A program made the position numbers and the translations under genes. From Tretioscincus oriximinensis (Eukaryota; Chordata; Lepidosauria; Squamata; Gymnophthalmidae), in NCBI GenBank assembly GCA_022410635.1, contig JAJVDF010000458.1, forward strand, positions 342,860 to 406,859: a stretch of 64,000 bases of DNA, read 5' to 3'. This document shows, one piece after another, positions 24,521 to 34,958 of the stretch (within the stretch, counting starts at the first letter, position 1; each line of letters opens with the position of its first letter). The notes beneath the pieces were generated by a model. It was given only the letters and a program-made list of their open reading frames with translations. It was not told where the DNA came from and did no database searches.

Positions 24521-25468
24521 TCACCAATATGGAGAGGAATTTTCAAGTCTGCCCCAACTGTGCCATTCAGGAAAGAGGTTATTGGCTATTTGGGGGATGC
24601 CAAAATGTCCACAGTCAATCTTCTGAATTTTTTGTGAAGGTTTAAGAGTCATGCAACTTTTTCTGGGAGATGCTGGTGCTTGGACCCCATCAGGTTTCCA
24701 CTCTGCATGAACAATTTTATAGTTCTGACCAACATTATTGTCCCAGAACATGTGCTCACCACTTTGGTAATAAACACAAAATTCAATTTTTTGTTCAGTA
24801 GGGACAACCTGAGGCAGGTCAGCAGCAAAGGAGAATGTATCGTTGTCAGAGTCTCCGTACACATTGTTCATGTAGACACAGTCAATGTCGGAATAGGTTT
24901 TCCATGAATCGTAGGTGATACGAATGCATACCTTCTTCTCAAAACTCATATTTTTGACTTTCACAGTTCCTGACAGAGCCCGTTCTTGGAGGGTACAGTT
25001 CTCAAGACAGACAAAGTTCTTCTGCAAGTGGTTCCGGAAGTCTAAGTAGTCAGCTGAGGGCTGAGTGAAGCCCAGAATCAAGTTCTTTTCCTCATGCAGT
25101 TTAAGACCAGCTGTTATATCTTCAAGATCTAGCATGTCAAATTGCAGGTCCCAGGCTGGGTTATCCTGGAATTCGGAGAAGACATGAATTGCAGTCAGGG
25201 CAAGGCCTTTTGTATCTGCAAACACCACCCTTTTCTTGGCCCGGCTTGCAGAGCGTTTCCAGTCACTGCTTTGGGCCTCTGTTTCACGTTTTACATTGAG
25301 ACAAGACCTGAGAGGCTTAAACCGATCAACGAAGTTTCTTCTTCGATATTCATCAAGTGGGTTGAGGAAAGTCTTCACAGGCGGGGAACGTGCGAGGCAT
25401 ATTCTCATGGCCACGTCCACTGGCATGATGGGGTTGGGTAAGGGCCTTGGATCCAAAACTTGTATCAT
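24521..25468 (-). CDS. PPP1R3C: Protein phosphatase 1 regulatory subunit 3C (PTG), complete coding sequence in exon 2
   Basis: Intact 315-codon frame. The family tethers the PP1 catalytic subunit to glycogen particles and promotes dephosphorylation of glycogen synthase and phosphorylase, favouring glycogen storage. Seen here: N-terminus [16 protein letters not shown]; the PP1-docking RVxF motif as RVVF at residues 80-83, preceded by KK; a CBM21 glycogen-binding domain at about 140-258, including IRITYDSWK (182-190) and the carbohydrate-binding signature WDNNVGQNY (242-250); and a C-terminus with [12 protein letters not shown], as in PTG orthologues. Length is close to the mammalian protein. 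The open frame continues 16 codons further 5', but that part is intron: a consensus acceptor (pyrimidine tract then CAG) lies immediately before AATG. The ATG has A at -3, and no ATG is seen in exon 1. No frameshift or internal stop. Residue-level match to PTG rather than PPP1R3B/D/E is from recall, but the identity is clear. Confidence 0.97.
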   Translation of the reverse strand: MIQVLDPRPLPNPIMPVDVAMRICLARSPPVKTFLNPLDEYRRRNFVDRFKPLRSCLNVKRETEAQSSDWKRSASRAKKRVVFADTKGLALTAIHVFSEFQDNPAWDLQFDMLDLEDITAGLKLHEEKNLILGFTQPSADYLDFRNHLQKNFVCLENCTLQERALSGTVKVKNMSFEKKVCIRITYDSWKTYSDIDCVYMNNVYGDSDNDTFSFAADLPQVVPTEQKIEFCVYYQSGEHMFWDNNVGQNYKIVHAEWKPDGVQAPASPRKSCMTLKPSQKIQKIDCGHFGIPQIANNLFPEWHSWGRLENSSPYW

Positions 25469-25469
25469 T

Positions 25470-27172
25470 CTGCAAAGGAGAAAGAGAAAACCTAAGTCGT
25501 TGGCACAATCTGACAATGCTCCCTTCTTTGAATAGGCCCTCCTTCATAATTTATGGTCTATTTGCTTATAGGCTTTAAATAATTCACCCAACAAGGAGGT
25601 TAAGCAGAGCAGAGACTTACAAGCAGAACTCGAACAGATGGTACAACTACCCAAAAGCACCTGGATGAATTTTACGTGCCATTTGGAATCAGATCACTTT
25701 TTCTACCTGTATGGAAATTTCTGATACTTGTTTTAGCAAAAACCTACAGCCAGGTAAATTTTAAGAAACCCCATTTAGCTCCCAAACATGAGTCACAGAA
25801 ATTAGAAAATGTGGTTGCATTAAAAATCTGCATTTTTAGAACATCTGTGAACAAGTAACCGCATCATTTCCCTACTGCTCATAAACTGAAACACTTTTTT
25901 TAAAAAAATAGGACAAAGTGCTATTCTCCATTTATTCTATGACACTGGATCTACTCCTAGGAAGCCTATGAAAATAAATGAATTTATTGAAACGATTAAC
26001 TTTGTTAATTGCTGGATGCAATCCTATCAGTCTGTTAAGTAATTGAGTTCACTAATCTCTTTGTGTTTTCCTGTTAATTTTTCCAAAAAGTATGAAGTAG
26101 ACTTGTCTATGAAAGCGCATGCTGCCTACATTTTTCTTGTTCAATCTCTAAAGTGCCACCCCTTGCTAGATTTTGTTTACATTATACAAAGAAAATCAGC
26201 AGAGTAATCAGCAAACTTAATTTTCAGGGAATTATTCCCTGTATTAAAATTTGAATCAATACAGAAACATATGAAAATGGCATCAACTTAGGCTTTCAAT
26301 ACTTAAGATTTTTGGAGTGGGGGATGCTTTTATTCCCAAACATAAAATAAAAAATCCAANGCCTCACATGCACACATTTCAGAGTTATAAAGATCCTGGC
26401 AGTGTGCACGTGTGTGGACCTCCTATAAATCCAAGGAGAAAAGTTTCTTTGAAGTGCAAAACTATTTTAAATGTTTTTTTTTTTCAATGTCTCCTTCCGA
26501 TTCAGGTCCAGAAAGAAAGTGGGCGGATGCAAATGCATTTTTGACAGCGCTGCAAGCAGCCCCAAGGGATACAAAGAGGGGATAATGGCACAGAAGAATC
26601 CAAGCCTTTCCTGGGGTCTTCATCCTCCCTTTGAGCTTCCCGAATCGATCTCCTTAATGATATTAATATGCTTTCAAAACGAGCCCTGATACTACCCAAG
26701 GCAACGCTGCAAAAGAAACGGAAACAAGGCTGCAAAAAGCAAAAAAACAAAAAATGCACCTTCAAGAAGGCACTTTTTCCCCCTTAAAGTTTTGCAAGAA
26801 TTGCAAAATTGGGAATTCCTCTCTCCCTCCGTCAAAGCGGCCGTCTTTCCAGAGGAGCTCAGGCTGCGTCCCCACATCACTGACTTATTCCACTATAATG
26901 GAGTATCCTGCAGCCAAGCGTGGCTATTCTGGAATAAATCAGTGCGCCGCCTGAGCCAGGGCTGCAGCCTGCGAAGCGACATCCTGCGCCGGCTGATCCG
27001 CCTTAGTCATCATCCCTTCCTCGCGCGCCCTTGGGGAGCCGCCAGGCCAAGAGGGAGAGCCGAGGAAGCTCCCGGCTGAGCAGGGGGGAAGACCCCCAGG
27101 AGGCCAGGGGACCCCCAGCCTTTTGCACGGGGCCATCCCCGCGCGCCTCCCCCAGCCCCTGATCAGCCTTAC
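25470..27172 (-). other. PPP1R3C: PPP1R3C intron 1
   Basis: 1703 bp with GT at 27172-27171 and AG at 25471-25470, preceded by a pyrimidine-rich tract (TTTCTCTTTCTCCTTTGCAG). The 5' third lies in the CpG island. The rest is AT-rich and contains one short degenerate copy (about 26085-26160) of the dispersed repeat carrying the hammerhead-like hairpin. No other exon was recognised inside it. Confidence 0.85.
26085..26160 (+). repeat. Degenerate copy of the hammerhead-like dispersed repeat in the PPP1R3C intron
   Basis: ATGAAGTAGACTTGTCTATG, AAAGCGCATGCTGCC and TCTCTAAAGTGCCACCCC. The stem GTAGAC..GTCTAT survives; the CTGA box is lost (TATGA). Confidence 0.5.
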
Positions 27173-27350
27173 CTGGTGGCGGCTCAAGCGTGTGAAAGCG
27201 CCAAAGCCGAGGAGACGGGCGTGGAAGGGGCTGCGAGGCAGGAAGAAGCCCCGGGACTTCCCGGGACCCGCAGCAGCAGCAGCAGCAGCAGCAGAGGGGG
27301 AAGAAACGCCTTTGCAAGCTCCCACCGCCGCAGCCCAATTATTTCCCCTT
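27173..27350 (-). other. PPP1R3C: PPP1R3C non-coding exon 1 (5' UTR); 5' end approximate
   Basis: The 3' end is fixed by a strong donor, CCACCAG|GTAAGG, at 27173/27172. Joined to exon 2 it reads TGA-GCC-GCC-ACC-AGA-ATG, so an in-frame stop lies shortly upstream of the start codon and the exon is untranslated. No CAT (ATG on this strand) occurs from 27173 to the E-box at 27486, so there is no upstream AUG in any plausible version of the exon. The exon contains a (CTG)8 run. The 5' boundary is a guess, placed about 30 nt downstream of an A/T-rich TATA-like AAATAAAG at 27378-27385. Confidence 0.7.
27271..27294 (-). repeat. (CTG)8 trinucleotide run in the 5' UTR
   Basis: Eight perfect CAG units on the plus strand, read as CTG in the PPP1R3C transcript, about 100 nt upstream of the exon 1 donor. 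A pure trinucleotide run in a transcribed leader is a candidate length polymorphism. Confidence 0.9.
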
Positions 27351-27689
27351 CCTCTCCGCCCTTCGCTTCTTCCCCCCTTTATTTCCTTCTGTTCCCGGCC
27401 GCCGCCCCGCCGCTGTGGACCTGGGCACGGACTGAGGCGCGCAGCCCTGCCCAGTCCGGGAGTCGCTCCGGGCCGCTGCCTTCTTCACGTGAAAGGTCCC
27501 GGGCGGCCAATGGCGTCGCAGGCCAGGCGCCTGCCAAGCAATGAGCGCCGCCGGGACGCCCCGCACTGTGGAACGTGATACTCAGTACAGCTCGGCTGGC
27601 ACAGGCCCGGAGGAGGGGAGGGGCCGGGTCCTCTCGGGATGCAGGGAGGCGAGCAGGCGCCTGAATGGGCTACGAAGCCCTGGGCACTC

Positions 27690-27870
27690 GGAGCCTGATC
27701 CTGGCTGTACCTCAGAATAGGAGCCTGACACATCCATGTGCTGACATACTACCACATCCACATGCTGACATACTGGCATATCCACATGCTAGCATACAGA
27801 CATGCGGATGACCAAACTCTGTCCCAAGATATTAGCCAGAATGAGGCTCCGTTCACACGGGCCCACTCCA
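27690..27870. mobile_element. Foldback element, CACTGAGCC family, with internal mini-tandem
   Basis: GAGCCTGATCCTGGCTGTAC at the left and CCAAGATATTAGCCAGAATG at the right are the family's arms. Between them a short unit (CATCCACATGCTGACATACT) is repeated about four times with variation (27730-27800). The copy abuts the upstream edge of the PPP1R3C CpG island. Confidence 0.65.
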
Positions 27871-27924
27871 CACTCCGTGTTATTCCTAGGGTAGCTCTCG
27901 GGGATGGAGAGCTGCTTCGGCACG

Positions 27925-28252
27925 CGGGATAAAGTGAATAGAGGGAAATATTTTCTCGTATCACACAACTACAATAGGACCAGGTCTGTGGAGTTTGTTT
28001 CCAGGAGAGATGGTGGTTGCTGGCAGCCTGGATAGCTTTAAGACAGGGTGAGACAAGTTCATGGACACCAAGGGTGTCCATGAACACTAGGATGGATCTC
28101 TTGATGCTGCCTCCAAGATGGAGCAAACAGGCAGATTCCTGAAGGACCAGGAAGTTGAGGAGACGGTTTTACCTTCTTCTGTTTCAGGTGCAATTCTGTG
28201 TGAGACGGAAGGCTGGACTAGATGGGCTCCTCGTATGTTCTTATGTTCTAGT
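27925..28252 (-). repeat. GATCAGGCC-type dispersed repeat, antisense
   Basis: TAGAGGGAAATATTTTCTCG, GTCTGTGGAGTTTGTTTCC, GGCAGCCTGGATAGCTTTAA, GATCTCTTGATGCTGCCTCC, GGACTAGATGGGCTCCTCG, TTCTTATGTTC. Confidence 0.82.
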
Positions 28253-28351
28253 GCAAATCTAGTGTCGTTCTAGAAGGGCAAGAAACTACTAAAGCCCTTT
28301 CTGCACTAGGCCTTAAACTGGATTATATCTTAGACTAGGAACCTTCCAGAT

Positions 28352-28951
28352 CAGGGGTAGGCAAACTTTTGGGAGTCGCGAGCCATTTTGTGGCCACTCC
28401 CCCTTCCCAGGGTGACACGGGGGCCGCATGACCCTACCCCCTTCCCAAGCCCCGCCCCTTCCCAAGCCACACCACCTTCCCGACACTTTTTCTTTTACCT
28501 TCCTTTTCCTTTCCTGCTTTCCTTCTCTCTCTTTTTCTTTCCTTTCAGGTTTGCAGACACAGTGCACAGCAAGAGCAGTTCTGGACGTCGTCAGCAAGCG
28601 ATTGCCACCTGCCTGACTCGGCCACCTGCCTGCGGCTGTGCCCAGGCACTGTGCGCCACGTGCCAACAGCAGTTTCCACAGCCACAGGCAGACAGCCGAA
28701 TCAGGCAGGCGGTAGCTGCTCGCTGCCAATGTCCGGAACTGCTCTTGGGGGGGGTGGGGGGTGCGCCTTGTCTGGATGACACAGACATGGTGCACAGCAC
28801 CAAGATCAGTTCTGGACATTTTAAGGAGATAAAACGGGGGAAATTCCCTTCTCCCCCCCCCCCCCCCCCGGGTCCTTCTGGTGATATCAGGGCCACACTC
28901 AAGCGGCCAAAGAGCCACAGATGGCTCTAGAACCGCAATTTCTGACCTATG
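28352..28951 (+). mobile_element. Non-autonomous hAT-like element, about 600 bp
   Basis: Starts CAGGGGTAGGCAAACTTTTGGG and ends CGCAATTTCTGACCTATG, a degenerate mirror. Flanks TTCCAGAT and CTCTAGAT agree at 6 of 8 positions. The interior contains a long pyrimidine tract (28480-28550), a repeated CACAGCA..CAGTTCTGGAC segment (about 28565 and 28790) and a C-run at 28850-28870. The open frames on both strands are by-products of this composition. Confidence 0.65.
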
Positions 28952-28954
28952 CTC

Positions 28955-30165
28955 TAGATGTAGACTAAGCAAGACTGATGCACTGTCAGGCAGATGGTTG
29001 CAAGTCCCTATACAGGTGCTGGGAATTTTCCCAGCATAAAATATTATACGTGAGCCTGAAAATCTGGGGATTTTATCATGCACAAACAGCGCATGGGGTT
29101 ATTGTGATGTCACTTTCAGGCCCCAGTGCTCCATTCCTAGGAACAGAGACTGGAAGTGACATCATTTGTGATGCCAATTCTGGCTCCGGTAACTGGAAAA
29201 ATACCAGTAAAAATCCCCATGAGTGAAAAGCGTTTCTCATACTTGTGCGTTGGAGAGTTTCTTACAAAATGTACGATATTCTCATGTGATTCGTGGCACT
29301 GCCCTGTACTAAAATTTAGTGCAGAAGGGTTTAAACTTCCTGAAGCATTGCTAAAAGCTGAGAGGGTGGAAGTTCCTGGACGTATTCAATTATCTGTGTC
29401 CAAACATCCGTGAAGATTTTAATTGGCTTTCCCTCCTCCAAACCTGATTGGAGGCAAATTAAATAAGAATAAAGTTTCATAAATATGCTGTGTAGCAATT
29501 ACTATGGTGTCTCTGTTTAATCTTTCCATTAATTAAGATGCATAAATTAATTTGAGCTATCTTAAATCTCTTTAGAGAAAGCCTACTGAGGCAAGGTTGT
29601 CCCATGTAATTGTGTAGCAAAGAAGGAGGGGCAATTTCCATCCAGGCCCAGACTTCGTTCAAAGCCATTTCCAGATGTTTCCTTTAGCATCACTTATGGG
29701 ATATTTTAGCTCCCCAAAGATTTAAGTTTTCTGGTGTGCATTACTGAGCAGCTGAATTCTTCTTTTCTTATGAAAGAAAACTTTTAACATTTTTTGGATC
29801 TCTCTGTTTTCTGTGCAACAGGCAGAAATTTCATAGACGTAGGTTGTCGTTGCACCGCTAAGCTAAAACCTGCATGTTTTAAGTAGCTGCCTACTTTATT
29901 GATAAGAGAAAGGAAGTACTAAAATAGCCTTATATTGGTTCATTAATTTGGAATACTAGATTTAAAAAAGCAAGAAAACAGTGGATTAAAGGGGACAGCA
30001 TGTAGACATTTGTGTTCCCATCCACTGCTAATCCACATTTTTTCCTTTTAATGTGTATTAAGGCAAAGGGATATGGACACCACCACATTTTTTACATCCA
30101 TTATATTAGCCGTGTCTTGTGAATTCTTTTGCATGCAAAAGCCAAGAAGCTTCAGGTGTGCCCAC
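28955..30165. other. Intergenic upstream of PPP1R3C, mostly unrecognised
   Basis: Holds the small TGATGTCA repeat at 29085-29170; otherwise AT-rich and without recognised elements. Confidence 0.45.
29085..29170. repeat. TGATGTCA-containing repeat
   Basis: TGATGTCACTTTCAGGCCCC and the mirror GGAAGTGACATCATTTG bracket 45 bp (sites 29105-29112 and 29157-29164). Confidence 0.55.
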
Positions 30166-30167
30166 TA

Positions 30168-30310
30168 TTATAGAATCATAGAATCATAGAGTTGGAAGGG
30201 ACCTCCAGGGTCATCGAGTCCAACCCCCTGCTCGAGGCAGGATTCATTAAACCATCCCAGAAAGATGACTGTCCAGTCTCTGTTAGACTGATGATCTAGA
30301 AACCTCATGC
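30168..30310 (-). mobile_element. CR1 LINE 3' end, antisense
   Basis: AGAATCATAGAATCATAG (reverse octamer tail) followed by AGTTGGAAGGGACCTCCAGG and GTCATCGAGTCCAACCCCC, a classic CR1 3' end, then about 60 bp of diverged continuation. Confidence 0.9.
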
Positions 30311-30559
30311 ATTGGTACAAACTAGACATAACAAAATTATTCTGATGTGGATAGTTTGCACAGCTATTCTACAAACAGGAACATGATATTTTCTCCTTGT
30401 TTACTGCAGGCAAATTGCAATTTGAGAGAAACACTTCCAGGAATATTTTCCACCCCAGGTAACTAAATGTCAATCATCTGGCCACCGAGATTTTATCAGC
30501 ATCTATAGATCGGTTGCCAGTTGTCAAATAACCAGTTTCCTGGTTCTCATCTTCAGGTA

Positions 30560-30960
30560 CAATTTTTGTTTCTGGCTTTATGGAAATCAATGATAGTCTG
30601 CCTGCTTTTCTACGCTGTTTTTTCTTGATGACACTGCTTGAATGCATAGCAGCTTCATGCAGTAGCANCTTAAGCAGTGCAAATGTGAAGAAAGTGAAAT
30701 GGAGCTGTAGTTGTGCTGGCAGNGGGGCCTATTGGGAAATGTAGTNCGAGCAGCAGACAGCCTCTTTGACCCACCCCACAAGGGACCCTACCCTANAGAC
30801 TACAGCTTCCAGCCTGCATTATGTGGGAGGGTGCTTTCTCAGCCAACCTGTGCTCAGTCCTGCCCACATATTTTCTGCTAACAGGAAGTTAGCTGGGGGA
30901 CCNATCTATAAGGCAACCTGAATATACTATGCTCTCTGCTCTGTGAACCTTCTTAATTGG
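30560..30960 (+). repeat. Dispersed repeat with TGTAGT motif, copy 1
   Basis: CTGCCTGCTTTTCTACGCTG, GGGGCCTATTGGGAAATGTA, GCAGCAGACAGCC and TTTTCTGCTAACAGGAAG are shared in order with 49985-50330. No coding content. Confidence 0.65.
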
Positions 30961-31083
30961 ATACCTTTCTTGCTCTTTCCAATCCCTGTAAACCTGAAGT
31001 TATTAAAAATGTATGTGGGGTCCAGCACTTTCATACCTTCTTAGACCCTGTCTGCCCTAGGCTTGTTTTAGGATGTTTCTTGN

Positions 31084-31400
31084 AATAGAAGAAGAAGAAC
31101 TTGGTTCTTATACCCNGCTTTTCTCACCTTTCAAAGGGACTCAAAGCGGCTTACAAGGGTATTTTTGCCCAAAGGCTCACATTCTATTTTCCCCACCAGG
31201 CTGTGGTGGTTCCCATGTATCTACTTGCAGTCAGTTGCAATTTCTTGCAATTCATGCTTTCAAATACCTGGGTTGGCTACAGCTACAGGCTAGTGGAAGG
31301 TGCTCACCCCTCCCCACGTCCCACACAGGCCTTTGAAACCCGATCTCCCAGCTGGGAGATGGATTCCTTAGCAACTGAGCTATCTGTGCCTTAGCTTACA
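31084..31400 (-). mobile_element. tRNA-derived SINE, antisense
   Basis: TAGAAGAAGAAGAACTTGG, then AAGGGACTCAAAGCGGCTT, the central TTGCAATTTCTTGCAATTC, and GCAACTGAGCTATCTGTGCC (reverse of the A-box head). Confidence 0.87.
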
Positions 31401-31465
31401 CTGGTACGGAGATGGCAGATCCCTATTCCAAGATATTGTTCAAAATAAGGCTCAGTGTTAAAAGG
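31395..31465. mobile_element. Half-copy of the CACTGAGCC foldback family
   Basis: Contains CTTACACTGGTACGGAGATG, TTCCAAGATATTGTTC and AAAATAAGGCTCAGTG, the right arm of the family, directly 3' of an antisense SINE. Confidence 0.55.
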
Positions 31466-31564
31466 AGCCTAAGAGACTTCCATAAATCCACAAAGATTAA
31501 AACTTCTTGTTCAAGTTGGGTTTGCATAGTGATGGGACAACCAAAGCACACTTCAATGCAATGA

Positions 31565-31640
31565 AAAGCAAGTATTTATTTATATTTATACCACATCCTT
31601 TACTCGAAGATCTCAGAATGTTTGCTGCCTCTTCTCTTCC
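31565..31640 (-). mobile_element. L2-like LINE 3' end fragment
   Basis: AAGTATTTATTTATATTTAT, ACCACATCCTTTACTCGAAG and ATCTCAGAATG are a diverged reverse tail. Confidence 0.5.
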
Positions 31641-32114
31641 CCCTCATGTTCACCTTTTTCTGGGCTTAAAACAGTATCTTTTCAAAGGGCTCAGTTAGGA
31701 TTTTTTGGAATTTGATGGACTTTGATATGCCAAATACACATTTAGCTGTGTTTAGATGCAACCCTTCCCAGTAACTTTATACTTGATTTTGACTCATATT
31801 GGGACCAGCTATGGGCACCAATTTGCCTGGGAAGCAGAAGACTGCCAGTTTGGTCTCTAGCCTCGCCTCTGAAATAGGCAATGCCAAAGCTCTTCTGTAT
31901 ATCTCCCAAGAAAACTGCATCACAGCATTTATGGAGTCCATCAGGAATTAGCCACAAATCAGTGATGCCCAAGAACAACTATGATGACGATTCTGGAAAG
32001 CAGCTCTGACGGTAGTCAAAGACCAGGNACCTGGACAGTGGGAGTGAACATAAAGGCCATGGAGATGTACAGGTAGCTCCTGATTTGTGTGGATAAACTT
32101 AGATACAAATATCA

Positions 32115-32165
32115 TTTCTGCGGATGACCAAACTCTGTCCCAAGATATTAGCCAGAATGCTTCAA
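32115..32165. mobile_element. Fragment of the CACTGAGCC foldback family
   Basis: GCGGATGACCAAACTCTGTC and CCAAGATATTAGCCAGAATG are identical over about 40 bp to part of the 27.7 kb copy, pointing to relatively recent dispersal of this subfamily. Confidence 0.6.
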
Positions 32166-32499
32166 CTGCATTTTCTCTCGTATATGTTGTTGACTTCGGA
32201 ATGTAACTATTGCAGTTTGCTGTTGTAGTAATATCCACTTTGCCCAATCCTATGTGAGTTTTCTACTGTGTTTACACACACTTGGAGTTTTGGAGGGAAA
32301 ACTGACCTCTGCAGGCAAATGCAGGAACAACTTTGAGAACATTTCCTTCAGCCCAGCATCTATCCTTGCCATTTGGCAACTTAAGAGGGGAAGGAGCAGC
32401 CGGTTTTCCAGCTCAGCTGTAGAGAAAGAGTCGAGCTGAGCCCAGCAAGGACACAGTATTTTGAAGAAAGCACCCATCCATACGTTCATACAATTAAAC

Positions 32500-32600
32500 A
32501 GTGATTTACTTGTATTACTATCTCACTTTGTACCCAAAGGTGACGATCTCAGGTTGGGTGGCATTAAAATGATTATAGAACGCGCTAAAATAAGTGAGCT
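32500..32600 (-). mobile_element. L2-like LINE 3' end fragment
   Basis: GATTTACTTGTATTACTATC, TACCCAAAGGTGACGATCTC and AGGTTGGGTGGCATTAAAAT. Confidence 0.5.
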
Positions 32601-33670
32601 AATTCAATAGTAGAACCTCCATTGGGAACAGATATTGTTCTGAGCTGATAACTGCATAAACTTTCCTAGTACTTTTGGCTTTGCTCAGTTCTGTTCAATC
32701 AAATTCCCGTGTGATGGTGGCCAACAGATTGGGACCACAGCAAACGACAGTTTGGAAAAATTAGAGGGACACTTCCAGTAATAGCTTTGCTTTAAAAACA
32801 CCCCTTGAAATGTGTGACTAGTTAGCCATCCGCAAACTAGGCCTTAAGCGCACTGCAACATTTCTTAAAGCACATTACAGAGAAATGCAGAAGGCTAAAT
32901 AAATTGTAACACATTTCAAAGTGCATTATTAAGTTATTTGCAAATCATAGCTTATTGTCTGCATTCTAATTCTCTTTTTAGCTGTTTTTTAAAATGTGTC
33001 CAGATGCATTGCCTGCTAACTGATAGCAAATACAAATATAATGACAGCTCGTTCATAATAATCCCACAATAGACTCAGAATGTTATCAAATCGGTTTAGA
33101 TTCTAGTTCAAGGGAGAAAAACTAGCAACNTTTTCTCAAAAAATATTAAAAAAACAAAAAATACATTTTTCAAAATCAGCCTGAAATTGTAATTTTAGTT
33201 CTGCAAAGACATGCAGAGTTGCTGTGACTTTATTCCTTTGATATTTCTGTTAAACACAATAGGCCCTTTGCCAAAATATAAGAATTCATTCTTAGGCCAG
33301 GTAATTAAGGTGCCTTTGGGTGGAAGAAGAAAAGCTCATGTAGCGTTAATAATTGTGTAGAACAAAGAATTTTGGCAGCAGGTGATTCTTTAATCTCTGT
33401 CCAAAACTGCTACATTCATCAAAATTCCTTCTCTGTGTGCCAGTACACACACCAAGGAGGGAATGACAAATACATTTTACTATTTGTCATGCACTTGAAA
33501 ATACAGATTCCATACTTTATAAGCATATACGTGCAATTCAATCGTTTGTGTATGATGCAACTTGGCATGGTGACATTATGAGCCTTAAATTCTTGAGCAA
33601 TGCTGGCTAGTTACAGTACATTATAGTATTAAAAATATTTCTCCTGTCCTAACTCATTGGTATTCAGTTC
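32601..33670. other. Intergenic, nothing recognised
   Basis: AT-rich, repeat-poor. Confidence 0.45.
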
Positions 33671-33682
33671 TTCTCCATTGGG

Positions 33683-34478
33683 TAGGGTTGCCATAATTCA
33701 TTTTCAGAAAACCGGGAGAAAATTATACTTAACTGGATTTGGGGGATTATTAACAAAAAAAACTAAGAAAATGGCTCTGTGCCCCCCCCCCTCGAGTGTG
33801 GAGGTGGTGGGTGGGGGCAAAGGCACTTTTCATCATAAGAACATAAGAAGAGTCATACTGGATCAGGCCACAGCCCATCTAGTCCAGCATTCTGTGTCAC
33901 ACAGAGGCCCACCAGATGCACNTGGGCAGTCTNAACAGAGGAAAGCAAAATATGCACCTGTTCATGACTCCCTGCAAATGGTATTCCAGGAGTCCTGCCT
34001 GTTGCTCCATCCCAGAGGCAACATCAAGACATCCATCCTAGTACCCATTTATACCCTTGGTGTCCATAAACNTGTCTAGTCCTGTCTTGAATCTATCCAA
34101 GCTGTTAGCTACCACTACCTCTCCAGGAAGTAAATTGCACAGGCCGATGACCCTCTGGGTGAAAAAATACTTTCCTTTGTCTGTTCTCACTTTTCTACCC
34201 ATCATTTTTAAGGCATCAGTTGTGCGTCGTCGGTGCATCTCGGTCTGTTTACTCGTCGCCCTCGCTCTGCAACCAGCGAGCAGTGGCAGCTTCCTGTCTT
34301 CTCAGCGCCGCTGACAAGCCACCAACCTAATGCCCCCTGCTGGATTGCGCGGTCTTGCCCGTGTCCTGCTGTCTGGAGTGGAAGCAAAGCAAGGGAGCTA
34401 AAAAATCCGGCATTTTTACTAAATCCTTTTCCACAAATCTGGGACATTTCCGGCTTTCCAGGACATATGGCAACCCTA
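33683..34478 (+). mobile_element. hAT-like element, TAGGGTTGCCAT family, with nested insertion
   Basis: Termini TAGGGTTGCCATAATTC and ACATATGGCAACCCTA, flanked by perfect 8-bp duplications CCATTGGG (33675-33682 and 34479-34486). No transposase was recognised. About 380 bp of the interior (33836-34213) is a copy of the GATCAGGCC dispersed repeat, which must have inserted later. Confidence 0.88.
33836..34213 (+). repeat. GATCAGGCC-type dispersed repeat nested in a hAT element
   Basis: AAGAACATAAGAAGAGTCAT, TGGATCAGGCCACAGCCCAT, TGCTCCATCCCAGAGGC, GTAAATTGCACAGGCCGATG and TTCTACCCATCATTTTTAAG. It lies wholly inside the 33683-34478 hAT-like element. Confidence 0.87.
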
Positions 34479-34704
34479 CCATTGGGAGAAAAATGGTATA
34501 TGCTTAGGCAGATAAGTGTTCCCTCTTTCTTCTATCCCATATTCTAAAAAGTTAATTCAATAATCCCACCTCATTGTTCTATTCCTTCTTTCTTCATACA
34601 CATCTCTGTTATGCTAGTATATATAATTTCTCACTTGTTCCAACATAATTTTGCTATGCAGATACCTGCCACACAATTCTGATCTTTCCNCTCTTTTAAT
34701 ATGT

Positions 34705-34850
34705 TTTGTTGTTGTTGTTTACTTATTTATAAAGCATTGTTAGTATACAGAGCGCTGTGCAGGACATAGAAGTACAAAGATATATTCAAATATTANAAAN
34801 CAAGTACCAAACAACACAAGTTAAAATTGCAAAGACAACAAGGTAGAGTA
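34705..34850 (-). repeat. Possible LINE 3' end fragment
   Basis: GTTTACTTATTTATAAAGC, TAGTATACAGAGCGCTGTGC and AGGACATAGAAGTACAAAG resemble a reversed LINE tail of a group other than the L2-like copies. Low certainty. Confidence 0.3.
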
Positions 34851-34958
34851 AAAGATAAGAAGAAATCATTACATCAGTTCAAGTGAATGTGGAACCCATA
34901 AAGCCTCTTTATAACTGGATGCTCAGCTGTCATGATGCATTTTTCCTGCTAGGTTCAG

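Larger units (their letters stand above)
27030..27680 (-). promoter_or_regulatory. PPP1R3C: CpG-rich PPP1R3C promoter region
   Basis: A G+C- and CpG-rich block in an AT-rich locus, covering exon 1 and its upstream flank. Seen: CCAAT on the plus strand at 27335-27339 and 27507-27511; a GC box (GGGGCGG on the minus strand) near 27400-27411; a palindromic E-box CACGTG at 27486-27491; and an AAATAAAG TATA-like sequence at 27378-27385. PPP1R3C is known to be induced by hypoxia/HIF-1 and by metabolic signals. The E-box contains an RCGTG core that could serve, but this is inference. The island gives way abruptly to a foldback repeat at about 27690. Confidence 0.75.

Noticed and set aside
25469..25516. 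Upstream extension of the PPP1R3C frame by 16 codons
   Set aside because: A consensus splice acceptor with pyrimidine tract ends at 25470, so this segment is intronic.
26939..27578. Several overlapping frames of 95-151 codons around the PPP1R3C promoter
   Set aside because: CpG-island composition suppresses stop codons; low-complexity Ala/Ser/Pro/Arg translations and no conservation signal visible.
28313..29083. 256- and 180-codon frames
   Set aside because: They lie within a non-autonomous hAT-like element with pyrimidine tracts; no recognisable domain.
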